A stretch of DNA of 64,000 nt from Distichodus sexfasciatus (taxonomy: Eukaryota > Chordata > Actinopteri > Characiformes > Distichodontidae): assembly GCA_032718565.1 (NCBI GenBank), contig JAVGVS010000097.1:1090902-1154901 (forward strand), written 5' to 3'. The position numbers were made by a program, and so were the translations under genes. This document shows positions 12,262 to 22,212 of this stretch, one piece after another (the first letter of the stretch is position 1; every line of letters starts with the position of its first letter). The notes below the pieces were generated by a model, which searched no databases, was not told the DNA's origin, and saw nothing but the letters and a program-made list of their open reading frames with translations.

Positions 12262-12500
12262 TAGGTACTGCGTGTGTGTGTGAGGTGGAAGGTGAAGGAA
12301 GGAAGGTGGAAGAGTGTGGAAGGGAAGAGTGGAAAGTGAGAGTTTGAAGGTGAGGAAGGAAGAGATGAAGGTGGAGGTGAAAGTGAGATGTGGAGTGAAG
12401 AGTGAGAAGGTGAAGGTGTGAGGTGGAAGTGGAGAGGGGAGATGGAGGAAGGTGGAAGGTGAGGAAGGTGGAGGTGGAGATGGAGGTGGAGATGGAGAAA
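12262..12500 (+). repeat. Purine-rich degenerate array (GGTGGA/GGTGAA type)
   Basis: Almost pure purine plus T on the + strand, built of irregular GGTGGA, GGTGAA, AGTGAGA and GAAGG steps. The unit is too irregular for a fixed period. The minus strand reads as a false low-complexity Ser/Thr/His protein. Confidence 0.85.
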
Positions 12501-13289
12501 GGGAGGGAGAGGAAAGAGAAGCTGCAGTGAAGCAGTGAAAAAAGTGGGCGGATGGGTGAAGAGGAGAGTGGGATCAAAATGAATTTCGGGCCAAAGTTGA
12601 TTTTATCACCACGAGGTGGGCGCATTCCTGCCTTGATGAAGTGGTTTGAAGTTTCCGTTTTTGGCGTAGCATGAAGTTGGTTCAGTCTGAAACCCGCTAT
12701 GACTGGTAACGAAGTGAAACTTAGTACAAATGTTTGTAACGTGTTTTTACAACGTTGTGGATGTTTAGTGTTTTCTGTTGGCAATGCTGATTCTGAACAG
12801 ACCAATTATGACAGCCTGTGTTCTGTGTTATTTAATCATTCTCTTTCAGTGAAACTGAGATGTTGCTGAGGCTGAAACAGGTCTGAACCAGGCTGCAGCC
12901 TGGCTGTGAATGGGAGGAAGATCATTTTTGTGAGGCTTTGAGAGATGTGCTTTTAGTGGGTGGGGTTGAACCAGAACAGTGTGGATCAGACAGTGGGTTG
13001 TGGACAGGTGGGGCTGATGTTTGGACTAGGAAATTAGCATGCTGTGAGAGTGAGATTTTAATCATCTGAGTGCACAGCTCAGTGGATGACAGTCACTGGG
13101 AAGACGTACATGTGATTGTGGATTTAAACTTTCAAAATTACAGGAAATTTTGGAGTGGTGATTGAGAGTGTGAAAGCACCAAGATGATCATTATAAGGTG
13201 AGACGCGTGTGAACCCAGGATTAAAGTTGGACATCAAAGGAGGAGTGATCACCTGACCAAACTGTCCGGATGCTGGGATGTGGACGCAG

Positions 13290-13626
13290 GTGAGCAAAGG
13301 GCCAACAGAGTGCTCAGCATCTCTGGGGCAGGCTGTTGAAGAAAAATGGCGAGGTTCTTTGAAAAAAAAAACTGTTGGAAAGAACCATTTCGGGTGACTA
13401 CCTCATGAAACTCATCGGCATGCAAATTAACGATCCAAGCAAGGCTGGTTATTTCAAGTCTAGATATAAAGCTATGTTTGGAGTTATTTCACACTTTGTT
13501 TACTACATATTCCATATGTGTTCATTCATAGTGCCTTCAGTGAAGTCTACAATGTCAATAGTCATGATAATAAAGAATAAAACATTGAATGGGAAGGTGT
13601 GTCCAAACTTTTCACTGGCAGTGTAT
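13290..13626 (+). pseudogene. Tc1-like transposase C-terminus and 3' end
   Basis: The stretch matches the 3' part of fish Tc1 elements. It reads GGGCCAACAGAGTGCTCAGC, then a frame giving the end of the transposase (ISGDYLMKLI), then an untranslated part. It closes with the terminal repeat CATTGAATGGGAAGGTGTGT. Frame breaks and a poly-A run at about 13361-13370 interrupt the coding part, so it is dead. The terminal sequence matches the element at 14691-15230, which is the same family. Confidence 0.8.
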
Positions 13627-13649
13627 ATAGGAATATTATATATTTCTAA

Positions 13650-13912
13650 GGCGGCACGGTGGCACAGCAGTTTAGCACTGCTGCCAAACAGCGAGAAGGT
13701 CCTGGGTGGGACGTAGGGCCTTTCTGGTATGGAGTATAGGTTAATTTGGCAGCTCTAAATTGGCCCGTGGGTGTGTGATTGTAGAGTGTCTGTGCCATGC
13801 AGTGTGTGGCATCATCGGTTGTTCCCCACCTTGCCGTAAGTTTCGGTATAGGCTCTAGTCCCCTTGTGGCTCAGTTGATTAAGCGGTTAGGATCTAATGA
13901 ATGAATGAATAC
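13650..13912 (+). mobile_element. tRNA-like SINE (family C), internally deleted
   Basis: It begins GGCGGCACGGTGGCACAGCA and continues TTTAGCACTGCTGCC, the start of a very common fish repeat with a tRNA-like A box. It continues GAAGGTCCTGGGTGGG (decayed B box), TCTAAATTGGCCCGTGGGTG and GATTAAGCGG, and ends in (TGAA)n. The usual middle part (hairpin-rich CTCC..GGTTTCC block) is missing. Related copies are at 22391-22652 (minus) and 38495-38815 (plus). Confidence 0.75.
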
Positions 13913-14690
13913 ATTCTAATTATGTGATTGAATGTTTGATGCATTAGCTTTCCATTGCAACATATTATTCCTGAGGTAATAAAAGTTTAGACAGAAGCCA
14001 GTTTGTGTGTTTGGTCACAGGTTCATACGAGTGACTTACACGTTTAATTTTTCTCTGTGTACAATATAAAAAATGCTAAATGCAAAGCATAAAATCAAAC
14101 TATGAATATTAACAGTTAAATCACCACAAATATGAACGTGTTTAATATTCTGTTCATTTCTTTTTTCTTGACGGATGTTTTGCCTCCACGCAGTCGCCTT
14201 TCCATTCTTTTACACTCCTGTTATTTTCTAATCACACTTGCAGTGATGACTCTGTATTTATTCCCAGACTGGGGGTTTGTATGTACAGAGCATCAGTCTC
14301 TCTCTCTCTCTCTCTCCCCCAACATTCGTCCATTATCTTCCCTCAATGTTAATGTGTTCTGGGGAGCGATTATATCAATATGAAAAATTGAAAACTGGCT
14401 CTGTGATTGATTACGTGACTCATCATCTGATAACAGTTCACCCCCAGCAAGACCACACACACACCCTCGCGCACCAGTAACACACACAACGCTATTCAGT
14501 ATTGCAATATATTGCCACATGCTTATTTATAATCAATTCTAATAACTCCACGGAACCCCAGATACCAAGATTATATTCACAACCTCACACACATGAGTAC
14601 ACAAAATAATAGCGTGTACAAAAGTGTGGAATTAGATTTGAGTAATTTCCAGGTATGGATAAATGAGTAAAAAAGGGAAATGCAGAAATA
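13913..14690. other. Unassigned; short (TC)n
   Basis: AT-rich with a (TC)n run at 14298-14318 and CA-rich patches near 14450. No gene is recognised. Confidence 0.5.
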
Positions 14691-15230
14691 TGCTACCAGT
14701 CAAAATTTTGCACACACCTTCCCATTCAATGTTTTATTCTTTATTATCATGACTATTGACATTGTAGATTCTCACTGAAGGCACTATGAATGAACACATA
14801 TGGAATTATATAGTAAACAAAAAGTAACTGAAATAACCCAGAACATGTTTATATCTTAGATTCTTGAAAATAACCACCCTTTGGCACGATCCTGCTTTGC
14901 TCCTCTTGGCATTCTCGATGAGCTTCAGCGGTGATCACCTGAAATGGTTTTCCCAAAAGTGCAGAAGGTTCCCCAGAGATGCTGAGCACTTGTTAGCCTT
15001 TTGCCTTCACTCTGCGGTCCATCATCCCAAAAGCATCTCGATTGGGTTTGGTCAGGTGGCCCAGTGAGCCAGGCCATCTGGTGCAGCACTCTCCTTCAGG
15101 GTCAAATAGCCCTTACACAGTTCATTCATAGTGTTGATGCCTTCAGGAGAATCTACAATGTAAATAGTAATGAAAATAAAGAAAAAACACTGAATGGGAA
15201 GGTGTGTCCAAACTTTTGACTGGTAGTGTA
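14691..15230 (-). mobile_element. Tc1-like element with long inverted repeats, deleted
   Basis: The left end (CTACCAGTCAAAATTTTG) and the right end (reverse of CTTTTGACTGGTAGTGTA) are inverted repeats extending about 105 bp each, typical of long-TIR Tc1 elements. The interior 14920-15120 is antisense to the transposase C-terminal region (GAGATGCTGAGCACTTGTTA, CTCGATTGGGTTTGGTCAGG). Most of the transposase gene is deleted. Same family as 13290-13626 but in opposite orientation. Confidence 0.85.
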
Positions 15231-15521
15231 TGTTGCTAAAATGTAGCCTAAAATTGAGCTAAAATGTTTGGAGCAGAGAATGTGTGATGGGCAGTGTGAT
15301 TTGGTTGTGTGTTGAATCAGCGTTGACTGCCTGGTGTGTTCGTGTAGCTCCTCAATTCACCACCAAGTAGATTTTGTAGATTTCCCACATGCAGCACTTC
15401 ATTTCTCCTGTCGATACAGAAACGCTATGTTCAGTAGATCTGCTGTGTATGATTGGAAAACCTGCTTACTGTAATAAAACACCAGTCTGAAGTGAGATGT
15501 GATGGAGAAGTCTCCCAGTAG
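15231..15521. other. Unassigned sequence
   Basis: Nothing is recognised between the Tc1-like element and the hAT element except the left target duplication CCCAGTAG at 15514-15521. Confidence 0.5.
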
Positions 15522-16337
15522 CAGAGGTGGACAAAGTAGCTAACTTCATTACTTAAGGGAAAGTACAGATACCACTAGTCAAATGTTACTCCAATACAAG
15601 TCAAATTTTACTTAAGTTAAAGTACTGAAGTACTTGTTTTAAAAAATGCTTAAGTATTAAAAGTACATCTTTCACCGCATTGTTGCATTATTGCCACAAC
15701 ACTTATAATACCTAATGCCTCTGGCTAACTTGTAGAACCTGTAGAATATGGAATTGGTAGAACGTTACAGAATGAAACCCGGACTGAAAAAGAAAACCAA
15801 TCATTAGTTTATTTTTATTAATTAATTCTAAGACTACACACCAAACAAAACAGCATGGTAGTGTTCTGACACAGCTCTGGCGGTGTGTGCACACATATAT
15901 GTGTATTTTAATCAGGAGGACAGTGCAATAGCTGTAAATGCAGCTCACTACATAAAAGCAACATTCCAACCTGCTTAAAACCCAGCTCTACACCTCCAGC
16001 TCCATGAATTTCCAACAGCAATGTTATAATCAAGACAGAAAAGAGCAGAACTGTCTGAACTTGACTTTATAGTTCCAGTCTACAGGTGTGATGTAACTAA
16101 TCACATTGTAGAAAAGGGGGAATAACATCCACTTTATCCACAGACTTGAAAGTAACGAGTAACGAGAACCTTGATAGAAATGTAGTGAAGTAAAAGCACA
16201 GTATTTGTCTTTAAAATGTAGTGAAGTGGAAGTCATAAGTTTCCAAATAAAATACTACTCAAGTGAAGTACAGATACTCAAAAACTCTACTTATGTACAG
16301 TACTTGAGTAAATTTACTTAGTTACTGTCCGCCTCTG
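15522..16337 (+). mobile_element. hAT non-autonomous element, 816 bp, with target duplication
   Basis: The ends are CAGAGGTGGACAAAGTA at left and, reversed, CAGAGGCGGACAGTAAC at right. Both are followed inward by the TACTTAAG / TACTTGAGTAAA phrases of a well-known fish hAT family. Flanks CCCAGTAG (15514-15521) and CCCAGCAG (16338-16345) form an 8-bp duplication with one mismatch, as expected for hAT. There is no transposase frame. This is one of the best-defined elements in the window. Confidence 0.9.
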
Positions 16338-16690
16338 CCCAGCAGTAGCTATTTTACTCTATATTTCTCTACTAAAGTTACGCAGAACATGACGTCAGAA
16401 CACGGAAATTGCTTTGTGACGTTTGAATGAGTTGAACGTTGCACGGTGACAGAGTAACATTGCAGTGCAAGGTGAAGCGTTGCTGAATAAAATGCTGTGT
16501 GTTGAACTCGTCTGGATTTTGTTTGAATTGATTTGTAAGTGGTAGAGGAGCTACAAACCCAGCGCTGCTGCTGATACACATTGTGGGCTCTACTGAACAT
16601 TATGATGTCTCAGAACTTTGTGTATTATATGGTGATATAACACAATGTGACCTACAGGACATGTTTACAGTTTGATTTTTTTATTCATTT
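16338..16690. other. Unassigned sequence
   Basis: Short unique-looking stretch; no gene or repeat recognised. Confidence 0.5.
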
Positions 16691-16699
16691 ATTTAAATA

Positions 16700-17565
16700 C
16701 ACATGTTATTTGTACGGTGAAGTCTGGAAAATATGATAATATCACAATCATATTAGAATCAGATGATAATTGCTTTTCTTTTAAGTCATCAGCGTTGGAC
16801 CGATGCTTAAATGCGCCCAATATTTTCAGCCGATATTTGATGACGCATTTATTGTACGTTGGAAAAGCAGCGTTTGACCCAGACATGTCCAAAGTCAGAG
16901 GTGGGATTTTATACTGCCCATAGCTTCTGTCTTAAAATGTATTTCGTCATTTCGTTCCAAAATTATGAGCACACAGTGGAACGTTCACAAGCAAAATTCC
17001 GTCTTTACGTGCTCAACTCTGCCTGCACTCATGAATATTTATAAATAACTAAATTGCGTTTGCCCAACTTAGCGAATGTGAACGTGCACATGGGCTGTGT
17101 CCTAAGCCGCGCATTGCCGCACTTAATAGTATGGTAGGTAAGGTGCTCTTCTCATACTTTTCTATGTGGTAGTGTGCATCTCAGGAAATAGCCGGGTTGT
17201 AGCTTAACGGCTCTCTACACACTAGGTAGCACAGATGGAGAGTCACACACGCCCTATTTGACTTGATTCACTACATAGGGCAAGAAATAACCTTTTCTTA
17301 AAATGTTGTGCACTACACTGGAAATGCTCCTCCCTCGCTTCACGCTCTCTTGACTTGGAGCTGTGTTAGAAATGTCAGAACTATGGTGTTATTTTTGTGC
17401 CAAAATTCTGAGCACGCAGTGGAAAGTTGGTGAGCAAAATTTCGTGTCTTTACGCCCTCATCTCCCGCACTTGAATCTGCCTTCCTCATTTATCGGTAAC
17501 GGCAGATAAAAGCATGAAAATATCGGATCAACATCGACCAATAATTCCCATATCGTGCATCCCTT
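16700..17565 (-). mobile_element. Composite hAT-like debris with a direct repeat
   Basis: The right end reads, on the minus strand, AGGGATGCACGATATGGG, a hAT-type terminus. GGCTGAAAATATTGG-like phrases near 16820 fit the same family. A stretch of about 75 bp (16954-17033: CCAAAATTATGAGCACACAG) is repeated in direct orientation at 17395-17477 (CCAAAATTCTGAGCACGCAG). Between them, 17090-17330 resembles another small element beginning GGGCTGTGTCC. The left limit is not defined. Confidence 0.5.
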
Positions 17566-17571
17566 TCATAC

Positions 17572-17572
<1 letters not shown>

Positions 17573-17609
<37 letters not shown>
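17573..17609. repeat. (TA)18 microsatellite
   Basis: Uninterrupted TA dinucleotides bordering the hairpin that follows. Confidence 0.97.
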
Positions 17610-17612
<3 letters not shown>

Positions 17613-17673
17613 TAAGAGTGATGATCACAGGAATACACACGGCCACAACACACACTTCATCACTCTTACTGAT
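17608..17673. repeat. Perfect 17-bp inverted repeat (hairpin)
   Basis: Left arm 17608-17624 (ATCAGTAAGAGTGATGA) and right arm 17657-17673 are exact reverse complements with a 32-base loop. The flanking (TA)n could extend the stem slightly. The stem is short for a microRNA precursor. It may be a tiny fold-back element. Confidence 0.85.
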
Positions 17674-17719
17674 AACTCCTCAAATAGAGCTTAGAGTTCG
17701 ACAATGAAAGAAGACAATG

Positions 17720-18060
17720 GGGCAAGCTGTTCCCTCTCTCCCTCTCTGTCTCTCTCACTCCATCTCCGTCTCTCCGTCTCTCTGTCTGCTGTCATGGTGA
17801 GGGAGTGTGTTGCTCTCTTCCTCTCCTGCTCTATTAACTTAATGGCTAATGCAAAACAGAACTCCGGATGGAAAAGGCGCCTTCATCCGTATCATTAACC
17901 CCCCTCTCACCCCTCCACCCGACCCGCACCTCCCTCTCTTCCTCTCTCTATCTCTCCCTCCACCCACTTCATCCCTCCCTCCTCCCACACACACACCTCC
18001 TCATTACACTCTCATCATTACTGGCTCCTGTATGTGACAGAGGGAAAAGATTTCCTGTTA
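17720..18060. repeat. Pyrimidine-rich low-complexity tract
   Basis: CTCTCTC and CCTCC-rich + strand in two blocks (17730-17830, 17900-18010), with an ordinary patch between. Frames here (for example 17868-18374) are compositional artefacts. Confidence 0.85.
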
Positions 18061-18094
18061 AATATTTAAACCAGGGACGAGAGGAGTGTGACTC

Positions 18095-18400
18095 GATCAG
18101 AGAGAGAGAGAGAGAGAGAGAGGTACAGAAAGCAAGGGAGGGAGAGAAATGGAAGGAGAGATGCAGAGCAGTTGAGAGAGAGGAGAAAGAGAGTGAAGGT
18201 AAAGAAAGAGGGAAAGAGAGGGAGGAGAAAGAGACAGAAGGTAGAGAAGAGAGGGAAACAGACGATAGAGGGAAGGAGGTAGAAGTGAGGTATAGAGAAG
18301 AGAGAGAAAATAGAAGGAGGAATAACAAGAGACGAGAGAAAAGACAGAGGGAGAAAAAAAGAAAAGGAAGGTAATGAGAGAGGGAGGGAGAAAGAAAGAG
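18095..18400. repeat. Purine (GA/GGA) tract of about 300 bp
   Basis: It starts with perfect (GA)n at 18100-18122 and continues as irregular GAGA/GGAGA/AAAGAGA. The minus strand reads as false Ser/Leu-rich frames. Confidence 0.92.
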
Positions 18401-18401
18401 A

Positions 18402-18757
18402 AAGTGTGTGTGTGTGTGTGTGTGTTCATGTATTTATCACAATATGGAGACCTTTTGTCCCCTAAAATCACTTTTATCTGTTTTTTGGGTTTTGTGGGGA
18501 CATTTGAGAGGTCCCCATGCAGTAAAATGACTTTATAGAAAATGTGCTTGTTTTATTTGAGAAACTAAAAGAGGTAAAAGATGTGTTTTTGGTTACTGAG
18601 GTTAAGATTAGGGTTAGGATTAGGTGTAGGTGTAAAATTATATACATCTAGTCATTATGGGAGTCTATGGAAGGACCTCACAAAGATAGTAATACAAGAC
18701 TGGGAGTGTGTGTGTGTGTGTGTGTTAGGTGTGTGTGTGTGTGTGTGTGTGTGTTTC
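18402..18757 (+). repeat. GT-bounded dispersed repeat, + strand copy
   Basis: Flanked by (GT)n at 18403-18425 and (GT)n at 18707-18757. The inside carries GGAGACCTTTTGTCCCCTAA, GTGGGGACATTTGAGAGGTC and GGAAGGACCTCACAAAGAT. It is the reverse orientation of 3480-3880 with the same order of blocks. Confidence 0.75.
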
Positions 18758-19394
18758 GGGATGCAGGTGTGTGTCTCTGCCTTGTGATGGGGAACACGTG
18801 CGTCCCGCTTTGATCAGGTTTAATCTGAAGCAGAACACAAAACACAGGACGTAGTTTAACTCCCTGCACATGGAGCTGCTCAAACTCCACACGTTACACC
18901 AAGCCTGAGCCGAAAAACTGCAACCTGCTGCTGTTCACATCATCACACCGCGTACACACCTTACCATTTACACCACTTAACACACGCTCTTATTCCATTT
19001 TACACACTTGTCTTGTGTGTGTTTGCAGTGCGTTGGTAAAATGTGGTGTGATTTTCTGAATTTGTGTAGTGGCTTCGTAATTGCAGTGTGTTTGCACGTT
19101 ATCAGCTTGAATAAGGTTTTGTTGCTTTTATCTCTCGACCAAGTTTTTGATCCTTGTGTCTAGATTATTTCAAAAAATAAAGCTGTGAAAATACCCTACG
19201 AGTCCAGTGCTGAATGTTATAGCGTTTGGTCACCAATGACATAAAACACAAATCTTGAACACACTTCCCCCCACACACACCCGGACTGGGAACTGACTGT
19301 GTTGCACCTCTGCACTTCACTGCGATGCACATGCTGCTATACGGACTCTCATTCATGTTGCACTGAAACTGTCACTGAAAAGATGTTTAAGAAT
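18758..19394. other. Unassigned sequence
   Basis: Ordinary composition, CA-rich in places; no gene or recognised repeat. Confidence 0.5.
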
Positions 19395-19705
19395 AATGTC
19401 TATATTTACAAACTGTACAGTATTACTGTTGCTACAACATGACATTTGCACAATTTTTGCACTGCCTCTACTTATTTCTCTTTCTACTTCAATTCCTAGT
19501 TTAAAGTTTATATTTAATACTACATTTCTAGCTTAAAATGTATATTTTATGTTCTATTTATATATTGTTTATTCCATGTGCCCTATATGTTCTTTGTTCT
19601 CTATTTCTTGTTGCACTGTGTAAACTGGAGCCACGTCGTCTCGTCTCTCTTTATATCTGTACAGTATAAGATGACAAAGTTTTCTTTGATTTTGACTTGA
19701 ACTTA
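19395..19705 (+). mobile_element. Retroposon 3' tail, longest copy
   Basis: It runs TGCACTGTGTAAACTGGAGC and then CACGTCGTCTCGTCTCTC, ending GATGACAAAGTTTTCTTTGA. This is the conserved 3' end of a fish non-LTR family. It is untranslated tail only. Shorter relatives are at 5520, 43755 and 44938 (reversed). Confidence 0.65.
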
Positions 19706-20052
19706 AATATTTTATTTTTGAACCAATGTGTTGCTTATGAATATTTATTCAAAACACTTTTAAAGCTACAGTATTATAAAAATACTGACAAAATAATAAA
19801 AAGTAGCGTAATTGTTTCTGCATTTAAATGAGTTTACATCTATTTGTAATTTTTATTTACAGATCTATGATGTATTTGAAGACAATTTTTATGCATTTTG
19901 TATTTATTTTAAATTTATTGTATACTTATTTCCCACCTTTTATAATCATTTGTTTCTTATTTAATTTTTATTTTTTAGTTTAATAATTTAACAGGGCAAA
20001 ATGATTTGTCATATTTCTTTATCTTCATTTATTCATGTTAATTCTCTAATAA
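19706..20052. other. Unassigned AT-rich sequence
   Basis: Very AT-rich; nothing recognised. It ends in AATAA (20048-20052), the left target duplication of the LTR. Confidence 0.5.
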
Positions 20053-20752
20053 TGTCATGATCCGCTCACGCTTGGAAGTTGGACACAAACGCAGGAGTTC
20101 AGATGAATGGTTTATTGACAACACACAAAGTCCAGGAACACAGAGAATAGGATATGAGCACAGCACAGCCGAGCCAAACCAGGCCTTGCTACAACAGTCC
20201 ACAAGTAATCCAAGGCTCAGAAATAGTGGAGAACACCCCACCGGCTTCCCAGCAGCTCCACGAGCACGGCACCTTGCTTGGTGAAAACAGGAATGCTCGT
20301 AAGCGTCGGAAGCTGTAACACTCAGTGATAAATACCACCGTCCCAAAATGCACCTCGAACTGCCACAGTCCTTAAATGCAAGACTCTGACTGAGAGGGAG
20401 AGAGCAGAGCCCAATGAGAAACAGGCTGGTACTTCACCTTGATGTAGCTTAGCGGTTAGCACGGATGTAGCTTAGCGGTTAGCATGGATGTAGCTTAGCG
20501 GTTAGCCCGGATGGTGTTGACTGGCTTCTATGGTGAACCAGACAGAGAGCGGTGAGTATGAGGGAGAACGGACAAACAGTGACGGGACTGGGCTCCATAA
20601 ATAATCAGTGCAGACTAATTAGACATGATACAAACCAGACAAACCAATAAGAACTTAGGGGCCAAGACTAGACAGACAAGAAAAAAGGAAACAAAACTGG
20701 ACTTAGCGCCATCTCCTGCCTGCTCAGTCAAAGTGCCGGCAGACTCCTGACA
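20053..20752 (-). mobile_element. Gypsy-like solo LTR, 700 bp, with 5-bp target duplication
   Basis: On the minus strand it begins TGTCAGGAGTCTGCC (20752 downward) and ends GCGGATCATGACA (20065-20053), giving TG...CA ends. AATAA occurs directly on both sides (20048-20052 and 20753-20757), a 5-bp duplication typical of LTR integration. Near the 3' end AATAAA (antisense near 20110-20120) is a likely poly-A signal followed by a CTCCTGCG-type block, as in fish gypsy LTRs. No internal coding region is adjacent, so it is a solo LTR. The gypsy assignment is inferred from the layout. Confidence 0.8.
20441..20509 (+). repeat. 23-bp triplicate resembling a tRNA A box
   Basis: Three units start at 20441, 20464 and 20487. 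They are identical except for two bases near the end (GCACG, GCATG, GCCCG). Each holds TAGCTTAGCGGTTAGC, close to the tRNA/SINE A-box consensus. They lie inside the solo LTR, so they are either an LTR-internal duplication or a remnant of an inserted tRNA-like sequence. Confidence 0.9.
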
Positions 20753-20768
20753 AATAATAACAACTACT

Positions 20769-21630
20769 TGTCACGTTCGGGATCGTAACCCTTGAAACAG
20801 ATGCAGGATTCATAGTTCAAACTATGAAACTTAAACACAAACGTAAAACACCCAAACAACTCGGACACAAGCTCGTGCTGGGGTGCGTTTCCCAAAAGTA
20901 TAGTTGCTAACGTATTGCTAACTACGTTAGCAACACTATGTTATTTGCTAATGTACACTATGTTGGTTGCTAACGTAGTTAGTAACTATGCTTTTGGGAA
21001 ACGCACCCCTGGCTAGCTCAGTCTCTCTGCGGTTCGTAGGAGAACGCCACTCGGAAACAGACCCACACTCCTACGAGTTGTGACCTACACAGCTTGACCA
21101 CGAGCTCGCGCTGGGATGCATTCCCCAAAAGCATAGTTGCTAACTACATTAGCAATGCTATATTAGTTGCTAATGTACTGTACACTACGCTTGTGGCTAA
21201 CATGGGAAACGCACCCCTGGTTAGCTCGGTCTCTCTGCAGTTCGTCGATGAATCGCCACTCGAAAGTACAACCACACTCCAGCGAGTTGACGGAACTTCC
21301 TGGTTGGCGTCTCCGCCGTGGCGTCTCAAAACAACAAAGACGTGGGCTGCTGTGGTTTGCTCTTTTTCTCTTAGAACTGTAACACACAGACAAAACACAA
21401 GGGTAAAAGGGGAAAGTGACCGGACACTAACTTCTGGGTCGCTTAAATAATCAAAACCCCAGCTGTGAAGGATAACCTCGAAACGAGTGAATGAATCAGC
21501 ATTGAGGGTGACGTGCAACCGTGACGTTGTCTTAACTCAGGCGGGAAAAACCAAACAAGGCACAGGTGATAGTCATTAGCCCGAAATCCCAAGTGAGAAA
21601 GGAGAAACCGAAGCTCCAGGGTTGCCTCCA
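20769..21630 (-). mobile_element. Second LTR-like unit, limits uncertain
   Basis: On the minus strand the end reads CGATCCCGAACGTGACA at 20769, resembling gypsy-type LTR ends. An ACCTGTGCC phrase, TTATTTAAG and a late AATCCTGCATCTG block occur in a plausible LTR order. The other end may be TGGAGGCAACCC near 21628, but I find no matching target duplication. It holds the tandem duplication at 20861-21293. Confidence 0.5.
20861..21293. repeat. 233-bp tandem duplication carrying a palindromic MITE
   Basis: Unit 1 (20861-21093) and unit 2 (21094-21293) share CTCGYGCTGGG, CACCCCTGG, GCTCRGTCTCTCTGC and CACACTCC blocks at matching positions, with an offset of 233. Each unit contains a palindromic element at 20880-21009 and 21113-21217. 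Its ends are GGGTGCGTTTCCCAAAAG and the reverse, a widespread fish MITE motif. The second copy is shorter and more decayed. Confidence 0.8.
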
Positions 21631-22212
21631 TTTTCTTTTTTGATTGATTTTTTAATTAATATTAGGCACTTTGGGCTGCATTTCTATGTATGTAAGGTAC
21701 TACGTAATTAAAGGTTTAATTTTTAATTACGTTTATTTACTTATTTATCCAGACTTTTTCATGTAATTGAGGACAGCAGCACTCGAGGTCTAAGCTGACG
21801 TTGGGAAAAAGGCAGTTCAGTGAAAATGAGCTCGGTATTAAGCCATGAGTTTAGGAGTCTTATCTCTCTCGAGCTCTTGAGACCCTGCGAACTGACTTGG
21901 CAGAAAAAGGAGTGAAGAGAGAGAGAGAGAAGTGCTGTCTGTAAAGTTAATCCCGTTGTTGTGCTCAGCTCTAAGTATTATCCATAGTCTTGACGTTTTT
22001 TCTGCTCAGACTTCAAGCTGAAGCTCAGAAACAAGTGGGTCAGAGAGATATTAAAAAGTAATGTGGACGCCATGTTGGTGCGCTCTCATACTTCACACAC
22101 TTATATTGAGGCACACACACTCACACACACTTGAAGCGGAGCTCCCACTGTTGAGGATGAAGAGAGCAGTGGTGAGTAAGACAGCATACTAGCATACTAG
22201 TGATTACTCAAG
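21631..22212. other. Unassigned sequence
   Basis: No gene or clear repeat. A short GA run lies near 21918. Confidence 0.5.

Larger units (their letters stand above)
9750..13290 (+). other. G-over-C skewed tract, gene-free
   Basis: For about 3.5 kb the + strand carries clearly more G than C. By hand count, 10381-10440 has 23 G and 11 C, 12961-13020 has 26 G and 7 C, and 11461-11520 has 17 G and 9 C. No coding frame with protein-like composition is present. The 192-codon minus frame at 12227-12805 is Ser/Thr/His-rich because it reads the purine tract in antisense. Embedded pieces are a hairpin-repeat copy (9848-9895), a Tc1-like end (11013-11220) and a purine array (12262-12500). The cause of the skew is unknown. 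Confidence 0.6.

Noticed and set aside
12227..12805. 192-codon minus-strand frame
   Set aside because: Its Ser/Thr/His/Leu-rich core reads the antisense of the purine array at 12262-12500; the rest has no recognised domain.
17868..18471. Frames of 119-168 codons on both strands
   Set aside because: Glu/Arg-rich on + and Ser/Leu-rich on -, both products of the GA tract.
20441..20509. Three tandem tRNA genes
   Set aside because: Each unit is only 23 bp and holds an A-box-like word without any B box or stems.
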